This document shows positions 44,581 to 52,134 of a stretch of DNA of 59,956 nucleotides, one piece after another. The DNA comes from Lysobacter sp. ISL-50 (GTDB lineage: Bacteria; Pseudomonadota; Gammaproteobacteria; Xanthomonadales; Xanthomonadaceae), in the NCBI RefSeq assembly GCF_018612875.1, contig NZ_JAGGRI010000004.1:208276-268231 (forward strand). The letters are read 5' to 3'. Numbering within the stretch: position 1 is the first letter of the stretch; each line of letters opens with the position of its first letter. The position numbers and the translations under genes were made by a program. The notes beneath the pieces were generated by a model that saw only the letters and a program-made list of their open reading frames with translations, was not told where the DNA came from and did no database searches.

Positions 44581-45207
44581 TTACGGCATCGACGCGGTGT
44601 AGGTGACGCGGCTGTTGTTGGTGTTGGTGCCGCCGTAGGTGCCCGGAGCGGCCACGTTGCCGTTGAGGTAGGCGAAGGTCCAGCGCGCGTCGCGGTTGAT
44701 GACCTTGCCGCTGGCCGGGGTCAGGTTGACCGTGGTGGTCGCGCCGTCGGCCAGGGCCGGATGCGGCAGCGCCACCGGCGAGTTCAGCGCGGTGACCGTG
44801 GTGCCGATCTGGCTGTAGGAAATCGTGTCGCCCGCCGCGCCGTTGCCGAGCGCGCCCAGGGTGGTCGAGGTGAAGGTGATGTTGCCGTTGTTGCCCAGCA
44901 CCTTGGCGGTGACCGCGCCGTTGCCCAGGTCGCCCGAGCCGGCGGTGGCGGCGATGGCGCTGCCGTCGCCGACATTGGCCGCCGGCACGGCGAAGGCGAT
45001 CTGGTTGATCGCGGCGTTGGTGATGGCGTCCGCGCCGGTGCCCACGCGCAGGAACAGGATCTTCGGAATCGTGATCTGGAAGTCCAGGCGGGCGCTGGCG
45101 GTAATCGGCGTGCCGGCGCCGGTGGTGTACTGCGATTCGGCCTGGGCGATCAGGGGCAGGCTGGCCAGCAGCGTAATGGCCAGGAGGGCTTTCGGGAGCT
45201 TGCGCAT
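44581..45207 (-). CDS. Major pilin-like subunit
   Basis: A 208-residue exported protein, first in the operon. Signal peptide MRKLPKALLAITLLASLPLIAQA, then SQYTTGAGTPITASARLDFQITIPKILFLRVGTG; the rest is Gly, Asn, Thr and Ala-rich with alternating strands and no Cys, and it ends SRVTYTASMP. Composition and place argue for the main structural subunit of a surface fibre. It resembles the second subunit but lacks its Cys pair. The 500-base upstream interval 45208-45713 holds no gene. Confidence 0.8.
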   Translation of the reverse strand: MRKLPKALLAITLLASLPLIAQAESQYTTGAGTPITASARLDFQITIPKILFLRVGTGADAITNAAINQIAFAVPAANVGDGSAIAATAGSGDLGNGAVTAKVLGNNGNITFTSTTLGALGNGAAGDTISYSQIGTTVTALNSPVALPHPALADGATTTVNLTPASGKVINRDARWTFAYLNGNVAAPGTYGGTNTNNSRVTYTASMP

Positions 45208-45539
45208 GGTGGATTGGAATCCGAAGAGGGCTGCCGGGGAATCCGGAGCTCCGACCTGATTACGCACAATCCATGCCAAAAATGTGATTTCAATAGCATT
45301 GTCAATTGTTAGCGGATCGTTACGCAGAACCGATAAATGTGACGGTTGCCGCGAAGTGCGCCTCAAGTGCCGAGCCCGTCGGGATTCGCCGTTTTTGGTC
45401 AGGCGCGCGCGGCGGATGTGACGCGGTTGGACCAGCGGCGCGGGCGCGGTGTCGGCATGGGCCCGATTCAGGTGCCGATGCCGCGACCTCACGGCACGAT
45501 TCGGATGAGGCGCGTCGGCGGCGGATGCGGCGATGACTT

Positions 45540-45600
45540 CCGGCAGGTCGGATCGATGACCGCCGGGACTGCGACGCGGACGCGCGCCGACCGAGCATGA
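45540..45600 (+). promoter_or_regulatory. Shared operator CCGGCAGGT-N10-ACCGCCGGG (copy 2) with downstream GAGCAT
   Basis: Half-sites at 45540-45548 and 45559-45567, then 25 bases, then GAGCATGA from 45593. It is 114 bases before the start of the membrane-protein gene at 45714 and matches the copy at 36431-36492 in spacing and flanks. Confidence 0.65.
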
Positions 45601-45713
45601 GCGCCACACCGCAGCGGGCCCTCCGGCGGCAACGGGCCGGCCGTGACGGCTTGCGCCCAACCGTCGCCGCGCCCGTCCCTGCGGTGAGTCCTCCCCATCC
45701 GCCGAGGTTCGCC

Positions 45714-46232
45714 ATGCCGCTGTCCGCCCTGTTCTCGCAAACGCCCCTGTGGGTGTTCGCCCTGCTCGCCTTGCTGGTCTGGCTGGGCGCCAAGCGCCTG
45801 CAGGCGCGCACCACGCCGCTGACGCGGGTGTGGATGGTGCCGGCGGTGTTCATCGTCTGGGGCGTGTCCGGCCTGTTCGCGCGCAGCGGCCCGCCGATCG
45901 ACATCGCCGCGCACTGGTTCGCCGGCGCCCTGCTCGGCGGCGCGCTGGGCGCGTGGTCGCTGTCGCCGGCGTCGCTGCGGTTCGATCACCGCAACCGCCT
46001 GGTGCACCAGCCCGGCAGCGTGCTGCCGTTGCTGCGCAATCTGGCGATCTTCCTTGGTCACTATGTGCTGCAGGTGATCGCCGCGACCCAGCCGCACTTG
46101 CGCGACAGCGCGATGGGCTGGGATGTGTATGTGTCGGGGTTGAGCGCCGGTTACTTCATCGGCTGGTCGGTTCGTTTCGTACTGGGCCAGCGGCGCGCGC
46201 CGCAGACGGATTTGCTGGCGAGCGCGGCTTGA
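45714..46232 (+). CDS. Multi-pass membrane protein (DUF6622-like)
   Basis: A 172-residue inner-membrane protein with four to five helices (LWVFALLALLVWLGAK, VWMVPAVFIVWGVSGLF, AAHWFAGALLGGALGAW and two more). It resembles proteins listed as DUF6622, a tentative match; function unknown. GAGG lies seven bases before the ATG at 45714. A start further upstream at 45597 is rejected because it lies inside the conserved operator/promoter element. Its promoter shares that element with the membrane-protein gene at 36528. Confidence 0.78.
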   Translation: MPLSALFSQTPLWVFALLALLVWLGAKRLQARTTPLTRVWMVPAVFIVWGVSGLFARSGPPIDIAAHWFAGALLGGALGAWSLSPASLRFDHRNRLVHQPGSVLPLLRNLAIFLGHYVLQVIAATQPHLRDSAMGWDVYVSGLSAGYFIGWSVRFVLGQRRAPQTDLLASAA

Positions 46233-46288
46233 TCGCAGCGCCGGTGAGCGGTCGAAGCGATGGCGGTTCGGTTTGATCTGAGAGGAAA

Positions 46289-46465
46289 GCATCGGGGCTG
46301 AAGCCCCTCCCACAAAAGACTTCGCGGTTGCGCGATGTCTGGGAGCTGGTTTGAGCTTTGGTGGAAATTACCTGATCGGAGCGGAAATCATCGGGACTGA
46401 AGCCCCTCCCACAACAGATTGCGTCGCCACGAAGTCTTTTGTGGGAGGGGCTTCAGCCCCGATGC
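46289..46465. repeat. Three GTGGGAGGGGCTTCAGCCCC elements
   Basis: ATCGGGGCTGAAGCCCCTCC at 46289-46313, a second copy at 46388-46413 in the same orientation and an inverted copy GTGGGAGGGGCTTCAGCCCC at 46441-46465. Copies 2 and 3 face each other across 27 bases. They occupy most of 46233-46506. Confidence 0.85.
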
Positions 46466-46506
46466 TCTTCGCTCAGATCGCTTCGCTTCGACCCAGGCGA
46501 AGACAC

Positions 46507-47148
46507 TCAAACCTCGGTATTCGCCATGTACGGCCGTTCCACCGGCAACAACGCCCTGGCCTCATCCAAGCGCCCCGCCTCGACCAGCGCATGCAGCCGG
46601 TGCGCCAGCGGCGTGATGTCTTCGATCCGTTGCACCCATCGATCGGCATACAGCGGCACCGCTGCGCCGCTCAAACCGATCTGGATCGCGCGATGGTCCA
46701 ACGGATGGAAATGCAGGTCGCGCTCGGGATCCCATTGGATACGCACCGGCGTGGCGTCCTTGTGGCGCTTCCATTCCTCGGCGCTCATCGCCGGATCGGG
46801 ATGCGACGGGCAGCTGTGCGCCAGCGCCCACTCGAAACCCTCGCGGGACAGATCGATCGCGAGAATCCGCTGCTGGTTGTCGTCTTTGTAGCCCCAGCCG
46901 GCGCGATACATCATCCACAGGAAGGACGGCTTGATCCAGGTCATGCGCGAGCGCGAGAACGGCTCGACGAAGCGGCCGTTGCACAACGCCGGGTCGGCGA
47001 TGAGGTGGTTGTAGGCCTGATAGACGCGGATCGTCGCGTCGTCGTAAACGGCGCGGATCTGGCGGTAAGGGACGGCGCCCGCGCCCTGCGCGAGGCCTGC
47101 GTGATCCGCACCCGTGTGCGGGGTCTTGCTCTGATTGTCGTTGGTCAT
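46507..47148 (-). CDS. DUF4291 protein
   Basis: A 213-residue soluble protein with the DUF4291 core: IRAVYDDATIRVYQAYNHLIAD, FVEPFSRSRMTWIKPSFLWMMYRAGWG, QRILAIDLSREGFEWAL and WDPERDLHFHPLDHRAIQIGLSG. No reaction is known. Fungal and bacterial members have been suggested to bind nucleotides, without proof known to me. About 76 bases separate it from phhA on the same strand. Confidence 0.9.
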   Translation of the reverse strand: MTNDNQSKTPHTGADHAGLAQGAGAVPYRQIRAVYDDATIRVYQAYNHLIADPALCNGRFVEPFSRSRMTWIKPSFLWMMYRAGWGYKDDNQQRILAIDLSREGFEWALAHSCPSHPDPAMSAEEWKRHKDATPVRIQWDPERDLHFHPLDHRAIQIGLSGAAVPLYADRWVQRIEDITPLAHRLHALVEAGRLDEARALLPVERPYMANTEV

Positions 47149-47224
47149 TGCGCGGCAGTGTAACCCGGCCGCAGGCGACGGCAGAAGCGGCGCGGGCCGC
47201 TCCTGCCGTTACGAACCATGCGAA

Positions 47225-48118
47225 TCAGACATCGCCGTCCAGCAACCAGCCCTCGCCGGTGCCGCGGGTATAGACCGTGTCGGTCGCCAGCACGTCGCCG
47301 GCCGGGATCGAATCCTGCTTCGCCAGGCGCTGGTAGATCGGGGTGAAATCCGGCTCGGTCGCGCGCATCAACTGCTCGAAGCTGTCGATGACGAAGTAGG
47401 TCTTCTGGTAGGTGTCGATGCGGTAGCGCGTGCGCATCAGCCGCTCCAGGTCGAAGCCGATGCGGTTGGGCGCGTGCGATTCCAGGCTGTAGATCGACTC
47501 GGCCTTGGACGAGACGATGCCGCTGCCGTAGATGCGCAGCCCGTCGGCCTGCTTGATCAGGCCGAATTCGACCGTGTACCAGTACAGGCGCGTGAGATGC
47601 ACCAGCGCGTCGGGATCGATGCCGTGCGCCTTCACCCCGCCGCGGCCGTAGGCCTGCATGTAGTCGGCGAACACCGGATTCATCAGCAGCGGCACGTGGC
47701 CGAACAGGTCGTGGAACAGATCCGGCTCGGACAGGTAATCGATCTGCTCGGGCTTGCGGATCCACCACGTCACCGGGAAACGGCGGTTGGCCAGATGGTC
47801 GAAGAAAGTCAGCTCCGGCAGCAGGCCTTCCACGCCGATCAGCTCCCAGCCGGTGTGCGCGCGCAGCACGCGGTTGAGGTCGTCGAACTTGGGAATCCGG
47901 TCCGGCGTCATCCGCATCGCGCGCTGCGCGGTGATGAACTCGTCGCTGGCGCGGCCGACCAGCACCTGCTGCTGACGTTCGAACAACTGCGCCCACACCG
48001 CGTGGTCGTCGGCCGAATACGACGCCCACGGCTGCTCGATCACGGCGGTCGTATAGACCGGCACGTAGCCCTTGTCGGTGAGCTGGTGTTCGACGCGCTG
48101 CGGGGTGGCGGGGTTCAT
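47225..48118 (-). CDS. phhA: Phenylalanine 4-monooxygenase
   Basis: A 297-residue cytosolic pterin-dependent iron enzyme that hydroxylates phenylalanine to tyrosine. The iron ligands are in DLFHDLFGHVPLLMNPVFADY (two His) and the Glu of WYTVEFGLIKQADGLRIYGSGI; the pterin region and EPDFTPIYQRL end are present. Length is that of short bacterial PhhA. It is divergent from an Lrp-family regulator with 135 bases of shared upstream sequence containing two matching dyads; the pair probably forms an amino-acid-responsive unit. Confidence 0.96.
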   Translation of the reverse strand: MNPATPQRVEHQLTDKGYVPVYTTAVIEQPWASYSADDHAVWAQLFERQQQVLVGRASDEFITAQRAMRMTPDRIPKFDDLNRVLRAHTGWELIGVEGLLPELTFFDHLANRRFPVTWWIRKPEQIDYLSEPDLFHDLFGHVPLLMNPVFADYMQAYGRGGVKAHGIDPDALVHLTRLYWYTVEFGLIKQADGLRIYGSGIVSSKAESIYSLESHAPNRIGFDLERLMRTRYRIDTYQKTYFVIDSFEQLMRATEPDFTPIYQRLAKQDSIPAGDVLATDTVYTRGTGEGWLLDGDV

Positions 48119-48174
48119 GCCGGGTCGCTCCTGACCACGAGGAAGGTGATCACACGACTTTAATCGCGATTCGG

Positions 48175-48229
48175 CGCAATTAGCTTGCGTTGTTGCGTGT
48201 TTCGGCGGTCTTGGCGCAAGATTGTTGCG
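48175..48229. promoter_or_regulatory. Two CGCAA-N5-TTGCG dyads between phhA and lrp
   Basis: CGCAATTAGCTTGCG (48175-48189) and CGCAAGATTGTTGCG (48215-48229) have the same 15-bp geometry, with centres 40 bases apart; an extra TTGCG half-site lies at 48193-48197. Lrp/AsnC proteins bind 15-bp dyads in helical phase, so these are likely operators. Confidence 0.7.
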
Positions 48230-48253
48230 TCGTTAACCCATAAGGCGCTGAAA

Positions 48254-48730
48254 ATGGCCAGCATCGAGTTGGACCGCACCGACATCGTCGTGTTGGCCGA
48301 ATTGCAGCGCGACGGCCGCCTCACCAACGCCGAATTGGCCGAGCGCGTGCATCTGTCGGCCTCGGCCTGCCTGCGCCGGGTGCAGCGGCTGGAACGCGAG
48401 GGCGTGATCTCCGGCTACCGCGCCGAGGTGGACGCCGCGCGCCTGGGCCTGGGCCTGCAGGCGTTCGTGCGCGTGCGCCTGGGCCGCCACGACAGCGAGG
48501 CGGTCGGCGCCTTCGCCGAGTTCGTCGAAACCTGGGACGAGGTGGTCGCCTGCTACGCCCTGACCGGCGACATGGACTATCTGCTGCAGATCGTGGTGCG
48601 CGACCTGGAGCATCTGTCGCGCTTCCTGCTCGACCGCCTGCTCAATCAGGCCGGCGGCGCCGACATCAATTCCAGCCTGGTGCTGCGCACGGTCAAGACC
48701 TTCAAGGGCTTGCCGCTGCCGTCGCGCTGA
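48254..48730 (+). CDS. Lrp/AsnC-family transcriptional regulator
   Basis: A 158-residue regulator. The N-terminal winged helix reads LDRTDIVVLAELQRDGRLTNAELAERVHLSASACLRRVQRLEREGVISGY; the C-terminal RAM domain follows, with VRVRLGRHDSEAVGAF and the effector loop ACYALTGDMDYLLQIVV. It should sense an aromatic or other amino acid and control phhA, from which it diverges. The ATG at 48254 is the proper start; an earlier in-frame codon adds non-homologous sequence. Its last 29 bases overlap the convergent Coa1-like gene. Confidence 0.94.
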   Translation: MASIELDRTDIVVLAELQRDGRLTNAELAERVHLSASACLRRVQRLEREGVISGYRAEVDAARLGLGLQAFVRVRLGRHDSEAVGAFAEFVETWDEVVACYALTGDMDYLLQIVVRDLEHLSRFLLDRLLNQAGGADINSSLVLRTVKTFKGLPLPSR

Positions 48731-49286
48731 CCTCGGCGTCGGCGCGCGGCTCGGGTTCTTCCTCGGAGTCGGGTTGCTCGGCGTCGGGCTCGGCCTCGGA
48801 GTCCGGGTTCGACTCCGATTGCGGCGCGGTTTCCGGCGCCGCTGCGGCCGGCGCGGAGCCGCCGTTGCCGAGCAGGTCGATGCGCTGGTCGCTGCCGTCG
48901 ATGGCGATTTCGATCAGCGAGTACGACCAGCGTCCGGCGGCGCGATCGGCCTTGAGGCAGAGCCGGCCCTTTCCGCGCGGACCGGTGAGCGGCAGCGACA
49001 GATCGGCGTGGCCGTCGTCGTTGCTGGTCTGCATGCTGCCCTGGATCATCATGCCGACTTCCAGCGGCGTGCCCAGAGCGGCGACCACGGCCGGATTGGC
49101 CTGCGCCAGGGTCACGCTGTGGCGCACCGGTTCGGACGACGCGAACAGCCCCGATGCGCCCTTGATGCCCAGCCCGATCAGGCCGACCAGCGCCAGCGCG
49201 GCCAGCAACAGCACGGTCAGGCAACCGGTGGGGACGAACCATTTCCAGTTACGGCCAAACCAGCCGGGATTCGGGCGGTCGTTCAT
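48702..49286 (-). CDS. Coa1-like membrane protein
   Basis: A 194-residue protein beginning MNDRPNPGWFGRNWKWFVPTGC, the hallmark start of bacterial proteins related to cytochrome-oxidase assembly factor Coa1/Tim21. One transmembrane helix (about residues 17-40) is followed by a periplasmic alpha/beta domain (VRHSVTLAQANPAVVAALG ... GKGRLCLKADRAAGRWSYSLIEI) and a disordered Glu/Asp/Pro/Ala tail of about 55 residues. Bacterial function is unproven. The tail-encoding end overlaps the lrp gene. Confidence 0.85.
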   Translation of the reverse strand: MNDRPNPGWFGRNWKWFVPTGCLTVLLLAALALVGLIGLGIKGASGLFASSEPVRHSVTLAQANPAVVAALGTPLEVGMMIQGSMQTSNDDGHADLSLPLTGPRGKGRLCLKADRAAGRWSYSLIEIAIDGSDQRIDLLGNGGSAPAAAAPETAPQSESNPDSEAEPDAEQPDSEEEPEPRADAEVSATAAASP

Positions 49287-49369
49287 CGCGGACTCCGTTG
49301 CGCGTTGGATCGCCGCAGTTTGGCGGCAGCGCGGCTGCAACACCACCGCCGCGGCGGCCGGGGCGGCGA

Positions 49370-50092
49370 CTACGGCGCCGGCGCTTCGCCGAGGCTGGCC
49401 AACGCCGCCGCGCGCGCATGCAACGCGGTGGTGTCGAACAAGGTCACGTCCACGTCCTGTGGGCCGATCAACAGGCCGATCTCGGTGCAGCCCAGGATCA
49501 CGCCCTGCGCGCCGCGCGCGACCAGGCCGGCGATGATGCGCCGATACGCCTCGCGCGACGGCGGCAGGATCTTGCCCAGGCACAACTCGTCGTAGATCAC
49601 CCGGTGCACGATCTCGCGATCCTCCGCCGGCGGCACCAGCACCTCCAGGCCGTGGCGTTCGATCAGGCGCTGGCGGTAGAACGCCTGTTCCATGGTGAAG
49701 CGCGTGCCGAGCAGGCCGATCTTGCCCAGGCCGGCGGCGCGGATCGCCGCGCCGGTGGGATCGGCGATGTGCAGCAGCGGCAGCCCGGACGCCGCTTCGA
49801 CCTGCGCGGCCACCTTGTGCATGGTGTTGGTGCAGATCACCAGCAACTGCGCGCCGCCGTCGCGCAGCGAACACGCGGCGCGGCCGAGCAGCTCGCCGGC
49901 CGCATCCCAGTCGCCGGCATGCTGCAGGCGCTCGACTTGCGCGAAGTCCACGCTGTACAGCAGCAGCCGCGCCGAATGCAGGCCGCCGAGACGATCGCGC
50001 ACGGTCTCGTTGATCATGCGGTAGTACGGCACGGTCGATTCCCAACTCATGCCGCCGAGCAGACCGAGGGTTTTCATCGTGGTTTCGCTCAT
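49370..50092 (-). CDS. Aspartate/glutamate racemase-family protein
   Basis: A 240-residue cytosolic amino-acid racemase. KTLGLLGGMSWESTVPYYRMIN starts the fold; the catalytic cysteines lie in LLVICTNTMHKVA and GVILGCTEIGLLI. It belongs to the broad-specificity aspartate racemase group that interconverts D- and L-amino acids without cofactor. The start may be ATG 50092 or ATG 50077 (MKTLGLLGG); the second fits homologous proteins. D-amino acids serve in cell-wall or secondary-metabolite peptides. Confidence 0.93.
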   Translation of the reverse strand: MSETTMKTLGLLGGMSWESTVPYYRMINETVRDRLGGLHSARLLLYSVDFAQVERLQHAGDWDAAGELLGRAACSLRDGGAQLLVICTNTMHKVAAQVEAASGLPLLHIADPTGAAIRAAGLGKIGLLGTRFTMEQAFYRQRLIERHGLEVLVPPAEDREIVHRVIYDELCLGKILPPSREAYRRIIAGLVARGAQGVILGCTEIGLLIGPQDVDVTLFDTTALHARAAALASLGEAPAP

Positions 50093-50097
50093 GCCCG

Positions 50098-50207
50098 GAG
50101 TATAGCCACGCCCGTTGCGGGAGAGGCTTCAGCCCTTTGTGGAAGGGGTTTCACCCTTTGTGGGAGAGGCTTCAACACTTTTGTGGGAGGGGCTTCAGCC
50201 CCGATGC
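50098..50207. repeat. GGGAG(A/G)GGCTTCAGCCC-type repeat cluster
   Basis: Four partial to complete copies of the GTGGGAGGGGCTTCAGCCCC element in one orientation: 50117-50136, 50139-50158, 50160-50180 and the intact 50183-50207. They fill the gap between the racemase and peptidase genes. Confidence 0.75.
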
Positions 50208-50244
50208 TTTCCGCTCAGATCGCCCGCCCCCCCCAATACGAACT

Positions 50245-51912
50245 TCACGGCCTCGCCGCCCTCTCAGCCGAACCAAACCGCTCCCCAAAAAAATCCCCCG
50301 CATTCCACCGTGGCCGCACCGGCGCATCGGCAATGCGCTGACCAATACGCGCATTGAGCCGCGCCAGCCGCGCCGCATCGCCATACTGGATCGGCTGCGA
50401 CGCATCGTCGCTGGGCTCGTGATAGTGATCGCGCAGGAAATCCTTGAGCTGCCGATCCGCGCCCTCGCCGCCCTTGAGCCCGCCGAGCAGAAACACCGCC
50501 GGCACCCCGGCGCGGATGAAGGCGTACTGATCGCTGCGGATGAAGATGCTTTCCTGCGGCAACGGATCGGGCGACAGCTCCACGCCGATGTCCGCCGCGG
50601 CCTGCTCCAGCAATGGCTGCAAGCTGGAATGCTCCACGCCGATCGCGATCACGTCGCGGGTCGGCACCCGCATCACCGGCATGTCCACGTTGATGTTCGC
50701 GACCAGCGACTCGCGCGGCACCGTCGGCCGCTGCGCGAACCACTCCGCGCCGAGCAGATTCTTTTCCTCGCCCGTCAGCGCGACGAACAGCAGCGAACGC
50801 CGCGGCGGCGTCGCCGACTGTGCCAGCTGCTGCGCCGATTCCAGCATCACCGCCACGCCCAGCGCGTTGTCGAGCGCGCCGTTGTAGATCGCGTCGCCGC
50901 CGACCGGCGCGCCGACGCCCAGGTGATCCAGGTGCGCGGTGAACACCACGTGCTCGCGTCCCAGCGCCGCGTCGGCGCCGGGTAGGCGCGCGACCACGTT
51001 GCGCGATTGCGCCGGCTCGATCCGGTTGTGCGCCGACAGGCTCAGCGTGCCGGGCAGATCGAAGCCGCGCAATTGGCCTTCGCGGGCATCGCGGAACAGC
51101 GACGCGGCCCTGTGGGCGCCGACATCGAGCAGCGCGCCGGCGCTGGCCGCGCTGACGCGGGCGACCACCGCCAACTGCGGAAACGTGTCGATGGCGCCGC
51201 CGCCGGTATCGCGCAGCCGCATGCCCGGCCAATTCCAGTTGCGCGCCTCGTGCGCCCAGGGCTCGGATTTTTCTTCGTCCTCGGTGTCGACGATCACCGC
51301 GCCGACCGCGCCGCGCTCGACCAGCGCGCGCATCTTTTCGCGATACGAGCTGTAGAACGCGCGCCGGTCGATGTCGAAGCGCGCCGGCGCGCCGTTGAAC
51401 AGCACCGCGATCTTGCCGCGCAAGTCGATGCCGGCGAAGTCGTCCTGGTCCAGATCCGGCGCGTACACGGCCTGGCCGACGAACGCGGCGGGCGCGGCGA
51501 CCTGCGCCTGGGCCTGATCGAAATTGAGCTGCGGCAGGAAATCGTCGCGAAAGCGCAGCGCGACCGTGCCGGTCGCGCGCTCGATGCTCAAACTGCCGCC
51601 GTTGTCCAGGCGTTGCGCGCGCAGCAGCGGCACTTGCTGGAAATAGCTGCCGCCATCGCCGGCCGGGTGCAGGCCGATCGCGCGGAAGCGGGCGGCGACG
51701 TACAGCGCGGCCAGATCGAACCCGCGCGTGCCGGTCTCGCGGCCTTCCAGCAGATCGTCGGCGAGAAAACGCAGGTCCGATTCGATCCGGCGCGCGTCGG
51801 CGCCGGCGCGTTCGTCGTAGCCGCCGGCCGGTGGCGTCGCCGTCTCGGGTTTGCATGCGGACAATGATAGGGCGCAGACGGCGGACAGCAGGACGGACAT
51901 CGGACGGCGCAT
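50245..51912 (-). CDS. Lipoprotein M28-family metallopeptidase with PA domain
   Basis: A 555-residue exported peptidase. The lipobox LSLSAC at residues 16-21 after MRRPMSVLLSAVCA implies lipid anchoring. A protease-associated domain (about 140-300, GIDLRGKIAVLFNGAPARF) sits ahead of the M28 core, whose di-zinc residues read AHLDHLGVG (His, Asp), YNGALDNALG (Asp), VALTGEEKNLLG (Glu-Glu), NINVDMP (Asp) and the last His in HYHEPSDD. Such enzymes are aminopeptidases or carboxypeptidases. The ATG is 51912; upstream codons lie outside the signal peptide. Nothing is seen in 51913-52134. Confidence 0.93.
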   Translation of the reverse strand: MRRPMSVLLSAVCALSLSACKPETATPPAGGYDERAGADARRIESDLRFLADDLLEGRETGTRGFDLAALYVAARFRAIGLHPAGDGGSYFQQVPLLRAQRLDNGGSLSIERATGTVALRFRDDFLPQLNFDQAQAQVAAPAAFVGQAVYAPDLDQDDFAGIDLRGKIAVLFNGAPARFDIDRRAFYSSYREKMRALVERGAVGAVIVDTEDEEKSEPWAHEARNWNWPGMRLRDTGGGAIDTFPQLAVVARVSAASAGALLDVGAHRAASLFRDAREGQLRGFDLPGTLSLSAHNRIEPAQSRNVVARLPGADAALGREHVVFTAHLDHLGVGAPVGGDAIYNGALDNALGVAVMLESAQQLAQSATPPRRSLLFVALTGEEKNLLGAEWFAQRPTVPRESLVANINVDMPVMRVPTRDVIAIGVEHSSLQPLLEQAAADIGVELSPDPLPQESIFIRSDQYAFIRAGVPAVFLLGGLKGGEGADRQLKDFLRDHYHEPSDDASQPIQYGDAARLARLNARIGQRIADAPVRPRWNAGDFFGERFGSAERAARP

Positions 51913-52134
51913 GGAATTCTCGCGGCGGTGGCGACGACAGCGGCTTGCGGCGGCCGAACCCCGATCAGCGCGGCGCCGATCGGCGTAAATGGCCGGTGTT
52001 GCGCATCGGACCTCGCGCCGCGTTGTCGGTTCGGCGGCGATGAGCGGCGGCGCGGTGGCTGGATGCGAGGCCGACGCTAGCACCGGCGCATGGCGCCGCC
52101 AAGTGACGGTCTCGGCGCGAGGCGAGCGACCGCG

